Assembly (NCBI GenBank): GCA_013396655.1 | Contig: WBMV01000259.1 | Span: 2,363,252-2,427,251 of the forward strand | Length of the DNA stretch: 64,000 bases | Direction of reading: 5' to 3' | From: Campylorhamphus procurvoides | Taxonomy: Eukaryota; Chordata; Aves; Passeriformes; Dendrocolaptidae | Shown here: one piece after another, positions 25,601 to 36,640 of the stretch | Position numbering within the stretch: the first letter of the stretch is position 1 | Layout: each line of letters starts with the position of its first letter | Position numbers and translations under genes: made by a program | Notes under the pieces: generated by a model | Database searches by the model: none | What the model was told of the DNA's origin: nothing | The model's input: only the letters and a program-made list of their open reading frames with translations

Positions 25601-27640
25601 ATTATTGCAAAATAAATAAGCTCTTTATTCCTTGCATAGCTTGAATTTGTATACTCTGTGACAGTCAGCCATACCAAACTGATGGTCCTTCTGTTATTGT
25701 GAGCCCTGACCAAATGATCCAGGATCACCTTTTGTACCAGCCAAACACTTTGCAGCTGGAGGGCTTAGCCCAGAGCCAGGCTCAGCCAGCTGCAGGGCAA
25801 GGGGTTGCCCTAGGCACAAGGTGGAAGCAGGAGGGTGTCAGGGCTGCACGTGGCGTGCTGTGCTGACCTCCCTCCTTCCTGCAGCTGTGGCAATAGAGAA
25901 CCAAGTTCACCAGCAGCTGCTTTACAACTCTGTGTCTCACCGCCCTGTCTGTAGTGGCTAAAGCTCAGCCTGAATTCAGACCTGCTGTGCCCAAGTGAAA
26001 CTAGGCACTGCATTTCTTGCTGGGTTGGGTATAGGCCAGAATTCTCAGAAACCTGTTGCAGGATCTATAATCAGCTCAGGGAGTTAATTCTCTTTGCATC
26101 AGTCACCCCCTGGCCCCCTTGCTGGGGTAGCACTGGACTCAGTTCCAGGTAGCAGTGTTGGGCAGGGATAAGCACAGAAATGCTCCCTCAGGGACCTGCT
26201 GGCACTTTTTCTCAGCACACGACTGAGCATCTGATGTCTACTTGGTTTGTGAACCTCTAGTGTCCACTGAGCAGCAATGCCAGTGTAGCATTAGGTAGCT
26301 TTCCAGATAAATGAGAGCTTCTTACTGAGCAAATATATTACACATGTATTTAGCATCCTCAAGATAAGATCCGTTTGTGGGTTTTGCCATTTGCCACTTT
26401 TCCCCTTTGAAAACTCATCAAAGGTGCTCCTCAGAACCTGTTCTGTCTCATCAACTTGCCACCTAGTGTGGTGGCACTGTGCACATGCAATGCACAGTGC
26501 TGGTGGGAAGGACAGGTTTTGATGTTGTCCCCCAAGCTGCCATGCCAATGAGGGGCAGTGCCCTGTGGGCTCATATGGCCCCTCTGCAGCAGCAAGGCTC
26601 CAGTGGGGTGCTTGCCTTATTCCTGTGTGATTTGGGATCTTGAATCATTAGTTAAATCATTGAAGAGTTAATGCTTGTACAGTGTTCTCTATTTTCAGTG
26701 CTGCATAAGAAGTAGGAATCATTATCACTTGTAATAAACATTTGTTTGTGGATATTTGTACTCAAACTGTTCAAGTCACCTTGGTGTTTTTCTCTTCTAC
26801 CTCCTCCCTTCCTCAGCCCTCCATGGGACAGGTTTGGTCACATGAATTAAATGTAATTAGGCTGAAATGCTGGTGATAGCTGAAATTCCATCTGCTTCTT
26901 CTGACTTACATTTTACTTAGGAAGTGCTCAGGCCATCTTCTTCCTCTGGGGCAAGCACACATGTTGGTCATAAACTAGCTTCAAAAAGTACAGTTTTTCT
27001 GTGTTCCATTAAAAATTATTTCGTAGCTCTATTGATGGACTGAAACAGCCTAAAAGTGACTATCAACAAGTCCTTTTTTTTTTGTCCAGAATAGATATAT
27101 GCCAGTATGCAATAAATAGCAACTCGCTATCAGAGTGTTTTGTGGTTTTACTGACCTGTGTACTGTAGGAGGAACTTCTTCCCTTGACTTGCTCCTGGTA
27201 TCCTTTTTGTTACAGATTTTTCTTTTGAAACTGTGTGGGTTTTCAGGTAACATTCAGAAACCATTTCTTTTGTTGTTGTTTCTGTAGTTTTCCTTGTAGT
27301 TCATTGATTTGTTCAAACCAAAAAACTCAAAGCCAATCTCTGAGGCTGTCAGCCTATTTAGCTGTGGAGGAAAGTCCACCAACTTCTGTAAATAGAGACG
27401 ATAGCATGTGGCCCAGAGCTCTGTTGTAACTCAGGGCCTGCCTGGCAAAGCACTGCCCTCAGCCCCAGCTCCAAATAACTGGGGGGGCTGTTCACAGGAC
27501 CCCTTCCCTGCCACCCCCTGTGGCTGAGCATCTGTCTGCAAATCACAGTGCAATAGTCCTCACACCTCCTCTTTTATTGCTGCATATTAAAATGACTAGT
27601 GCCATCAACTTTGTAAAGCAGGAACCACACAGCAATCTCT
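19640..27640. other. Non-coding stretch, no gene recognised
   Basis: Eight kilobases of ordinary AT-leaning sequence. The longest frame is 146 codons on minus at 21659-22099, without recognisable motifs. One perfect octamer (ATGCAAAT) lies at 24775-24782. A GC-richer patch spans about 25740-26240. I see no transposon end, satellite, RNA gene or dense motif cluster. Confidence 0.55.
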
Positions 27641-27646
27641 GAAGTA

Positions 27647-27664
27647 TTTTTTTTCTTTTTTTTT
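27647..27664 (+). repeat. T-rich low-complexity tract
   Basis: Eighteen bases of T interrupted by a single C. It could be a simple-sequence tract or the decayed poly(A) tail of a minus-strand retrotransposed copy. No recognisable element body adjoins it, so I favour simple sequence. Confidence 0.8.
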
Positions 27665-30600
27665 AAGGTGATCCTCCTTAAAATCTGTGCCCTTAAAAAA
27701 ATGGTTACCAACATTTATACTTTGAAAATTTTAGGTTTGTTTTTTTTAAAGGAAGTGAGGTTAGAAATGCCAAAATAAATTTTGACTGGGGGTCATTCTG
27801 TCACTGCTGGGCAAAGGGGAAGGCAAGGAAACTGCTCTGCACAGGGGGTGCTCATCATAGCAAAAGCTTTTGGTTTATGGCTAAAAATGTCTGTGATACA
27901 GAGGAAAGCAGCCAGTGGAATGTCTTGGGGTTTATGCTCATTTTCACTGGCTGGCCTTTGCAAGACTTTTGTCACAGAACTGAAACCTTAGCACAGGTCT
28001 GACTGCAAGCATAGCAGCATTAGCACGATTTGTTTCCCACTTCTACCACTTTAGAGCCTTTCTTCTTGCCATTAGCAAACTCTCAAGCCCCAACAACTGC
28101 CAAAACCCTCAAGGCAGATGAAAGGAAGTGGATCCATTTTCTCTAAACCGGCTCTGTGACATTTTACGAAGAGCCTCTTAAGAGATCCAACACTAGGCAT
28201 ATTTTCCTCTCTTCAGCTCAAGAATATCTTTTAAAGGCCAGTGGGGCCTGTAAGTGGGACAGGGATTAATGTAATCCCTTCCTCTGCCCCATCTAGAACC
28301 TCTCCTGGAGGGAGTCTTATCTGCTCCCATCCTCTGCCATCAGCCTGACCCCCTTACTCTCCGTACAGGTTCTGAACAGCTTTGCTCTTTCCCAAAGGAT
28401 TACATTTTTCTGCCACAAAAGGTCTGCAAGAGTAACATAGAGCTTTATGCTCTTGTTTTTAAGAAACAATATGCTACTATATATCTTCTCGAAGTGAAGA
28501 GTGGCATATAACTTAACAAACTTTTATATTTACTTTCAAGCCTTTACATTTGCAACTGTGGTGCCTGTGCCTACTGTATCATGGCATTTTTTGTTATTCC
28601 TCTGTACTGGTGGTTCACAAGGCAGAGAATTAAGACTTTTGTGATCCCTTCAGTTGTACCTCAGCTGCAGCTAGTAAAGTGCAAGGAAGATGATCAGTCA
28701 GTTTACAACACCATAGCTGATGATGCTGCCAACCCCCACCTCTAAACAGACAGGTTCTAGTGATGACCAAGTGTATAGGCTTTTTACACGTTATAAATAA
28801 TGTTATGTCCCTGGCCTTTGGACATAATTTTCTCTTAAAATGCCTTTTTCCTGGACTGTCTCTTCATCTGCCTTTGCAGGTAAAGGAAAAAAGGGTAGTT
28901 TCTAGAGATCTCAGCGTAGTTCTCATAATGCATTTATTTTTCTTCTTCATAGAAGTAGGAAAAAACCCCTTCATATAATTTCTAATTCTCTATATGAAAA
29001 CTTTGTCAGCAACTTCACATTTTTCTTGGCGGTGTATTTATTCTTGGAAATGTGTTTATTTGTTCCAGTTGCAGTATGTGTGCTGCCCCTTAGAGTCACT
29101 CTGTGGGAAAGGGGCTCTCAAAAAAGGCCTTTCTGTGAGCACATGTTGCATCAAGCAGGAAAACTCTGTTAACAAAGGGCAAAACTGAGTCTGGCAGTTG
29201 TAAGATAGGCCACTCAATTTAACTTGCACAGAAACAACTAGCATGTGGAGAGAGGCTGAGTCTAAACAGCCAGAAAAAAAGTAGAGGAAAGCAAGAAGTC
29301 TGGGCAGCCTTCAGCCACCTTGCTGACTGCATACTGCCCAGGCCTGACTTGGTAGAAGCTCTGTTCTGAGAAAGATTGAAGAAACTCAATCTTCCCGTAT
29401 GAAGAAAAACAGAGATTTGTCTTGGAGGGAAATTTCAGATGAAATATGTACATTTTTGTGTCCCAGTAGTGACTGATGCCACTGATACCCATCGCTACAA
29501 TCAGGGCAAAGGCTGGTGTGCCATCTTCAACTTTCCTTCCAAAAGAGCTCAGAGACCCTTGCTGAGATCACATTTCATTCACCTGTTTGCTGTTGCTTTC
29601 CACTTGCACCCAGAAACCACAGGGACTTCTGTGCCCTACACACTGCCCAGACACAGCATATGAGTGTCACTGTCTCCAAAACTCCTTGGCAGAACTAACA
29701 GAACAGGACGAAAGAGAACACTTGTGTCCACATCTTTTGACTGGTGGTTTGGCTACTTTTGAGTGGAAGAGGTGTTTATTCCACACACAATTTTTATGTA
29801 GCAGACTGAATGCAAATAATTGGCCTTCGTTTTGTCTTTGTAGGGAAGAAAGGGAGCCCATAGACTCAGAAAAGACTATGCAATACATTCATTTGTCATG
29901 GAGGAAAAAAATGCTATTTCTGACCCTTTAGGACACGTCATCCACTGACTTTGGGCTGACCTTAATGCCCCCTTCAGTCATCTCAACGTACCTGAGAAAC
30001 TTACCTAAAAATTCAGGAGGCTACATCAAGATTATCCATGTTAAGAAAGTCTGTATTAAATATGAAGTTGTATTTGATATTTGACAAACACAGACATGTT
30101 TCTGGCTTTATCAGAAATTTCTTGGCTTCAGGGAATCAGTTAGAATTTAAGTTCTTGATATTCCTACTGTAATGGCTGGTGGGTTTTTCTTTCCATCTCA
30201 TAAAGAAGTTAAAATCTGTGCAGATCCTTTTTCAATAATCTTTGAAATCACATCTGTGACAGTTGAGGAGTTCAGTGAAAATTCACACACCAAATTAGAA
30301 GCTTATGTTACAACCTTAAGACAAACCGGATGTGTACCTATGGCACAGCAAAGTGGAGAGATGCTGAAGTGTGGATCTGGAGGTTCATTCTCACCTGTCA
30401 GGGGCTGGTAAATCAAAGTAAGCTCCACCAAGGTCAGAGGCAAAAAGGCACAGTGGTGTCAGTGAAAGCTGAACTTGGGCTCATGTAGCCCATTAACTGA
30501 CTTGGGTAACAGGAAGTCCAGACTCAGAAAAACTCTCTAGTTACTCTTTTTTTCTCTGATGGGAGCTTATTGATATACTTCAAAACTAAAATTTATTCAA

Positions 30601-33090
30601 AAAGCAGTGTTTCACAAAACAAGCATGAGGGACTTCTTCAGCTTGGGCTATTTCAGTTTTCTTAGAAGGAAATTAAAATAGTATTTCTTGAGTAGGAGTA
30701 GCCTCAAATGGGCAACAACCATTCTGGTGATTCCTGTTGCACAGTTTTGAGGTATGGGTACTGCTCCAGGAGGAAGGTCCCCAGTCACAAGTATCTGGTA
30801 CAGCTGCTGGAAAGTCTATTCCCCCTGGGACTGCTGGGGATTCTCTGCAGAGGAGATTTGACACCTGCAGCCTTTTGAAAACTGAGCTTGACCAAAGTCA
30901 TTTCCCAGCCATCCCTCTCTCCATCCCACCCTGCATCCTTTGGAAAAGTGCTTCACTGATGCTTCAGCTGTCCTTAGCTAAACACACCAAACCTCATCAC
31001 CACCTCCCCAGGTGTTTATGCAATATTAGGTTTTGAGGGATAAGTGGGAGAGAAGGAATAAGAAGAAAATGCTGGCTTTCTCTCAAATCCGGATTTGCTA
31101 TCTTATAACAACTTTAAACATCTTCATTTAAAGCTAAATGGTTGTAAGTTTTATGGATACATTTGTGCTCTATGGCTCCATTTATGTTCTGTGTCAATAC
31201 ACTTAATCTTGCCCACATTTGCATTCTGCAAACTATATGCTGCTGGAAGGTGTGTTTTTCATTGGACTTCTATTCATTCTATTTTGTATTTAATATAGCA
31301 GACTGTTACCAGGAATATTCTCAATACCACATGAATACTAATAAGTGTGTTTTCTTTGGGTCAAATGTTTCCTAGGAGCATTGCACTAAACAGAATATAT
31401 CTAAATGCCCAAGAACCTACTTTCAGGACCATTTAGATACTGTGGCTTCCTTCACCAGAATAAAAACAGAGCCAAATGATGGGCACTCTCACTGCAAAAG
31501 TAAGCAGAGAGGTGAGCTGGGGTTGGCAATAGCTGTCTCCTTCCTTCCTCTGCTCTTTTCCCAGTGAGTTGGGGTGTGTGACATTGTATTTCAATGGGGG
31601 TGCTTCAGCTGCACAAATATGGTCGCTGGTTGGCATGGCAGGGAAAGGAGTCAAGGCTTCAGTTACCTGTTGCCCCAAATTTACCTGCTCTTGTGATAGG
31701 TAAGCCCACATGGCAGCCCTGGAGGGATGCTCTTGTTTCCTTGCACAATGACTGCCCTTTCTGGGTGCAGCTGCATGCCCTCCACCTCTGAATAATGATC
31801 TTGTTTCTAAAGTGGAATGTGTAATAGGGAAAAGGAGGTGGCCAGAACTCAAATGAAGGAATAAAAAGGAGGAGATAAATCGATTTGGGGATGTTCTTTT
31901 GATACTTTTGCCCTCTATTTCTCTACTCCTCTTCCAAGCTCTCTCTACTGTGTGAGTGCTGCTAGCCACATGGATAAGACTCAGCTTGCAAAAATGTATG
32001 CTTGCAGCAAGGAAGACTTACCCTTTAACCTTTAGCAGCCATTTCCTCTGAAAAGCACAAGTTTCATTTTTGCTTACAGTGAAAAACCTGTGGAGGGGGA
32101 AGGGGAAGAGAACCTTCTCTCTCTGTAAAAGAGCCGAATGGTCCTATTTTCATCCTCTGTGCCAAACTTCATATGGCTTTTTTTGCATTATGCAGTGTGC
32201 CCTCAGGAAAGAGATCTGGCAGAAAAAGCAAATGCAAACTCTCTCGTTAGTCTTGAAAGACCTGGTCTTGAGCATTTGGGGTCAATCCCCTTCAGCAGGT
32301 TCATTTTTCTTCATTGCAGTTTCATGAATTTGGCCATAAGCAAAGAGCAGGGTTTAGTTGGAAAAAAATAAAAATCCCTATATAGTATTCATTAAACAAA
32401 ACTGAAAATTGCATGCCATGTTGGCAAATTCAGGAAGGTAGAAGAAATTTCACATCCCTGCAACGTATCCAAACATATTGCAAGCAATGTACTGTAGTAG
32501 CACCAACCAATGGGGCTGTGCTTTCACCGGGGGTAAACTCATGTAACTTATGCTAATAGTTCTAAAAACAGGACAAGGAAGAAAGACTTTTACTTGAACC
32601 TCTCATGCTCCAGTGCCTTTCTGCCTAGAAAATGTGGGGTTTTTTTCAGGTCTGACATGACTTTAAAGATGAATAAGAACATACCAGAACTATCAACTTT
32701 ATTGCAAGTCAGTGTTTGCTTGTTTGTTTGTTTTTTTCTAATTCTGTTCATGAAATGGTCAAATGCTATTACCAAGAGAGAAAAGTTTAGTTGCAACTGC
32801 CAGGGAATCTAAAACCCCATCCCTGTTGCTTCCTAAGTTCCTGTCCTCCTTGGAGATTCCCCAAGCATTGTGCAGAGTGATGGTGCAACATGATGCATTT
32901 CTGCTTAAGCCTCATCTTTGCTGCAGCTTTGTTATGAGCACAAGTGACTTCTAGTTTTATCAGTCTGCATTCTTCCACAACAATCAAAAGGGCTGAAATA
33001 AACTGACTTTTTTCCCCTTAGCAAATTGTTCAATTTCATCTTGCCCAGTGTCAAGACCTGCATCCTTCTCATCAGTGTGTTCTGGAGAAG
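27665..33090. other. Non-coding stretch, no gene recognised
   Basis: Includes the 178-codon minus-strand frame at 31433-31969. It has no family motif and a composition that changes along its length, and I regard it as chance. Perfect octamers occur at 29810-29817 (plus) and 31217-31224 (minus). A TTTG-type run at about 32717-32738 is short simple sequence. Nothing else stands out. Confidence 0.55.
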
Positions 33091-33128
33091 GGCTGTCAGG
33101 ATGACCCTGCCCCCGCTGCAGGGTTGCC

Positions 33129-33143
33129 CCAGTAGAGGGTGCC
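33129..33143 (+). promoter_or_regulatory. CTCF-like binding site
   Basis: The 15-mer matches the vertebrate CTCF core (CCASYAGRKGGCRSY) at 14 of 15 positions. The one mismatch is T in place of the C after the GG dinucleotide. It lies in a GC-rich patch 90 bases upstream of a 21-bp tandem duplication and about 1 kb upstream of the TATA/CpG region. If bound, it could mark a loop anchor or boundary on the left side of the motif-rich 33.85-36.64 kb interval. One near-match in 64 kb is not strong statistical evidence. Confidence 0.35.
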
Positions 33144-33219
33144 CATGCAAATGCCATTGGCCCCTGTGCCCCAAGAGCCCTCCTCAAGAGACACTTCAGC
33201 CCCAGGCATGACACCCCTG

Positions 33220-33270
33220 AGCCACTGTCTGTCTTCCCTGAGCCACTGTCTGTCTTCCCTGAGCTGTCTC
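33220..33270 (+). repeat. Tandem duplication of a 21-bp unit
   Basis: Two exact copies of a 21-base unit lie back to back at 33220-33240 and 33241-33261. A diverged partial third copy follows to about 33270. The unit begins AGCCACTGTC and ends TTCCCTG. Identity of the two full copies implies a recent event, so copy number may vary between individuals. Confidence 0.9.
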
Positions 33271-33379
33271 CTCCCCCCCACTGGCGTTTCTAAAGGTTTT
33301 GTGCTTTTTAAATATGAGTTGTTAGGTGCCCCTGTAAAAGCTTTTGAAATTATTTTTGAATGAAAAGGCCATGACCTTA

Positions 33380-33850
33380 TGAGAAATTATGCTTTCAAGG
33401 TTTTTGTTCAAACAAATATCATCACATTTTCTCATAGTTTCCAAAAAATGATCTGAATGTCTCAACTGTAAGGGCACCTCTCAGTCACCAGCCTTGTGTC
33501 ACATACACACTTTAGGGACAGTATCTCTAGCAACCTTTCTCAACATATCTAAGTCCAGCTAAAACTCTGTTGTTTTTGTGGAGGTGAGCAGAGAGATCAT
33601 CCCCTCCCAAGCAGCAAAGTGTGCTGAACACAGTGCTGTTGCTGGTACCTTTCACGAGGGGTCATTGTATACTAGTATGCATATAAATCACAAAATACCT
33701 GGAGAAAAAATAAGATAGTAAGCAAGAAGAAGAGATTTGACTAAAAATAAAAAAGTTGCTGATGAAACATGGGTATGTGAAATAGTTCCTCAATGTATTG
33801 TGAACTGATAGAGAACTATTAATTCTTGCAGGTTTTTTTCTTAAAACAAA
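33380..33850. other. Non-coding stretch, nothing recognised
   Basis: AT-leaning sequence with a 10-base perfect palindrome (ATACTAGTAT) at 33669-33678 and otherwise no structure, open frame or motif group worth naming. Confidence 0.55.
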
Positions 33851-34127
33851 AGCAAAATGCAGTGGTTTAATTCTCTTATGGAAGCCAACATAAATGACTC
33901 AGCTGTATGGGAAAAAGGTGTAAAGGAGGGAGTTGACTGTGTGAGAACCGGGAGTGCATAATGTATTAGCATCAGCAACACAGCCTGATGGGTGAAGGCT
34001 TTTATACTACCTCTCTATTGATAGGTATTTCAACCAGCAGTAAAAAACTGCTCTTGACACTCATCTGTAGGGAAAAATATCCACATAGTCTTTGCTGTAG
34101 GACCAATTAGCCTGTGAAAGCAGCTGC

Positions 34128-34160
34128 GGGGGGAGGAGGAGGGAGGTGCGGGATATAAAT
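34128..34160 (+). promoter_or_regulatory. TATA-like box after a G-rich segment
   Basis: TATAAAT lies at 34154-34160, directly after a purine-rich GC segment with G tracts at 34128-34133, 34141-34143 and 34150-34152. A further G tract at 34163-34165 makes an imperfect G-quadruplex pattern, since one loop is too long. A TATA box in a GC-rich setting just upstream of a CpG cluster is a plausible core promoter. It would predict plus-strand initiation roughly at 34180-34195. No initiator can be confirmed by eye. Confidence 0.35.
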
Positions 34161-34179
34161 GCGGGATGCATCCACACTT

Positions 34180-34503
34180 GATTACTCTAATGAAATGTCC
34201 ATTGATTCCTATAGATTAATGTGAGAAGAACGGCAGCTGCGGAGTGGCTAACACCTCTAGGTCAGCAGCTCTGTGTGTGTGTGGATGTGTGTAATGGAGG
34301 GGGTAGCACAGAGCCAGACCAAGGTAGACAAGAGAGGGTTAGTGTGGCTGCAGAGAGAGAGGTGCCGAGGTGCGTGGACGTGACAGCCGGCGATGGAGGG
34401 AGATCTGCGGGAGGCCACAGCGAGGGGCTGCGGGGACGGTGCGGTCCCTCCCTGCCTCTCTCGCTGCCGCTGTCACTGCCCCTCGCTCCCGTTTGACTTT
34501 GCT
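34180..34503 (+). ncRNA. Hypothetical first exon of an unannotated transcript
   Basis: The span runs from the initiation zone predicted by the TATA-like box to a splice-donor-like GTAAGG at 34504-34509. It contains the first CpG cluster. No good ATG-initiated reading frame covers it, so a non-coding RNA or a 5' untranslated exon is more likely than a coding exon. A downstream acceptor-like CAG with a short pyrimidine run at about 34590-34600 would make an intron too short to be convincing. This is a model from signals only, with no homology behind it. Confidence 0.15.
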
Positions 34504-34800
34504 GTAAGGCAGGCTGAGCTCACAGGTCATCTGTTTTTGTTAGATTAATTTGATTCAGCATGTAGGAATAGAGAGCTGAGCGGGCTAATGGCTCTCTGCA
34601 GGTGACATTGGAAATGGTCAACACTCGCATCCTCCTCCCCCATCCCTGTGACTGCAAAGAGAAGTCGCTGCCGAGGGGCTCCCTCTGTGTCGGGGATGCT
34701 GGTCCTGCACCGCAGCCCCCGCGCCCGGCACCGCCTTACTTCAGAGAGTTCCTCACGTCTCAAATACTAATCCCTTATCTCTTGCACCGTGTCATGTAGA
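34320..34800. other. CpG-rich patch, candidate CpG island
   Basis: By eye about 14 CpGs fall between 34366 and 34491, and further ones to about 34790, including a CGCG at 34720-34725. Most of the window carries only one or two CpGs per hundred bases. The patch begins some 200 bases downstream of the TATA-like box. Formal CpG-island thresholds need a computed observed/expected ratio. CpG islands of this size usually mark promoters of broadly or developmentally regulated transcripts. Confidence 0.6.
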
Positions 34801-35009
34801 AGGACTTAATTACAATAAGGGGCGAGGGATTTGCTGAGTGACTGCAGTGCTTGGCGCGAGGCAGTTTTTATTGCACAGGGAATAGAGTTAGTGAGGACCC
34901 TGCCATAATTGTCACAAGGGATGCACTGTATCCTCTCCCGTGGTAGTGCTGGCACTTTGTTGTTGAGGGTGGTGTCTTCAATTAAGCACACAAAATAACT
35001 AGACACGTT

Positions 35010-36360
35010 GTGACTGTTGTTTCAGTTGTTTTCAATGCACACTTCACGACATCACTGTACTACTTCCCAATTAAACATCTGCCAAAAATTTAAGAAACAA
35101 TGTTTCTCAGCAATACATACGAATGAAGTCAGGCAATTGAAACCCACCTGGCCCTGCAAAGATCAAGATCCTCCAGGAAGTGCAGGATCTGATGCTGAGT
35201 ATTAAAATCCCTGCTGTATCATGCTAACTCTGGTGGAAAGATGGCTCCTAACTTTAAATCAGGGCTTTGAGCAACCTGCTACTGGTTTGGCAGCAATTAC
35301 ATCAAATGCCCAAAACTGATGCTAAGAGATAATCTGTTCGCTGGTAAATGTTCATGTATGTAAACAGAGGCAGAAAGAGGTGCAAGTCTGGGATCATGCA
35401 GAGGTTTCCCCAAGGCAAGCTCTCTGCTGAGCTCCGCCCTGCCAGCATCAGGACTTTGGCCCAGCCTGGGCAATACTTGGCACCTCTATTGTGGAACTAA
35501 TCCTGTCTTCATGCAGTCAAGTGACAAAAGTTTTCATCACCATCTGCAGAGCATAATTTATCCCTGAAAACATAAATAAACCTGAAAACATAGTGTGCAG
35601 GTTGCAGTATTTTCTCAAGAATGCTCCATAACCTCTTAGCCTTAATAAGCCCTGCTGCTGCTTGGTTGGGTGGGTGCACAAACCCAAGTGGAGTGCGTGA
35701 CTGGGACTGAGGCTGTGTCCTACCTGTGGCCACAGTGTCCCCAGCTGTCCCACCTGGCAAAGGGCACTGCAGGTGGGCAGGAGGGAGTCGGACTCAGTGT
35801 GCAGTCAGACCTACCCAAACACAGTGCTGCCTCTGATCACTGTAAGACACAGGCTTTTAGGTGAAACTCTTTTATTTCTGTCTGTTCAAGAACATGATTA
35901 TCAAGGATTTCTCTTTTTAGTTCAAGATTTTGACTTCTAGTTAACTAGTATTTTATTTATTACGCTCTCTTGCAGAAACGCCTTGCATTTCTAAGATAAA
36001 TAACTGTATCTGAGCAAAGATTTTTTTGTCATGCTGCTTTTCTCTCTTTTTCAGAGTGGCAGGACATACAGTGTGCTGTCAGCATAGATGTAGTATGTAT
36101 AAGGAATTAAAAATGCAGTGCTTGGGTACGTTTGGGCAGTCCTGTGCTCAGGATGCGTGTGTGTGTGCAAGCAGCCGGGGCACTGGCAGCACAGCTGTCC
36201 CTTTAAGTCTGGCCAGTATATTTTTAGAAAGCATAAATAGGCTGCATTCTCCCACTTGCTCACTATCTGAGACATAAAAAGGAAGGGCTTTATGCTTTCT
36301 TCAAGTCTCCTTCCCCTGCTGGCACCATATAAGTCTGTCTTTTAAGCAGTACAGGTCCAC
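35010..36360. other. Non-coding stretch between candidate elements
   Basis: Mixed sequence with a GC-richer centre (about 35640-35830). A short GT-alternating run at about 36155-36168 and a TATA/AT-rich block around 35930-36010 are the only textures noted. Open frames are short and overlap on both strands. Confidence 0.5.
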
Positions 36361-36379
36361 AGCCCCCTTTTTTTTTATT

Positions 36380-36640
36380 GAGAAGCTGCAGAACTCTAAC
36401 CGGTGGTTCAATAAATTGTATTACATCCCCTTCGTACTGAATGCCCTACAAGCTTTGGCTTTCCATGTGTAATTGCAAGCTGTTATTAGCCCAGAGCTTT
36501 GTCCGTTACTGTGCCACACTATTGCTGAGCGGTCAATTTTTTTCCCCTGCCATTTCCTTTGCTCACACCATGCTGACCACGTTGGCCAGGGGCTGCCCGA
36601 GGTTTATAGTGCAGCATTGATTTTTCTTTTCTCTCAATAC
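36380..36640. promoter_or_regulatory. Candidate conserved non-coding element
   Basis: Balanced-composition sequence with scattered CpGs and few simple runs. It carries homeodomain-like and CCAAT-related cores, including TGTAATTGCA near 36470, TTATTAGCCC near 36483, GCGGTCAATT near 36529 and GCATTGATTT near 36614. It closes the motif-rich interval that begins at 33.85 kb. The texture resembles vertebrate enhancers, but cross-species conservation has not been measured. Confidence 0.3.

Larger units (their letters stand above)
33850..35010. promoter_or_regulatory. Candidate developmental promoter/enhancer region
   Basis: This is the densest non-random stretch in the window. Homeodomain-type TAAT/ATTA cores recur at about 34105, 34181, 34190, 34218, 34543, 34586, 34807 and 34981, flanking a TATA-like box and a CpG-rich patch listed separately. 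A MAF-type half site (TGCTGAGT) lies at 34832-34839. The combination of AT-rich homeodomain cores and a CpG-rich centre is typical of regulatory DNA near vertebrate developmental genes. The open frames here (91 codons at 34221-34496, 65 codons at 34602-34799) look like by-products of GC content. The first does not begin at ATG. Confidence 0.45.

Noticed and set aside
31433..31969. 178-codon open frame on minus
   Set aside because: No domain recognised, low-complexity serine/arginine-rich start, and no splice or promoter context.
34221..34496. 91-codon frame in the CpG-rich patch
   Set aside because: It starts at GTG and not ATG, and its repeats of serine, proline and leucine follow from CT-rich, GC-rich sequence.
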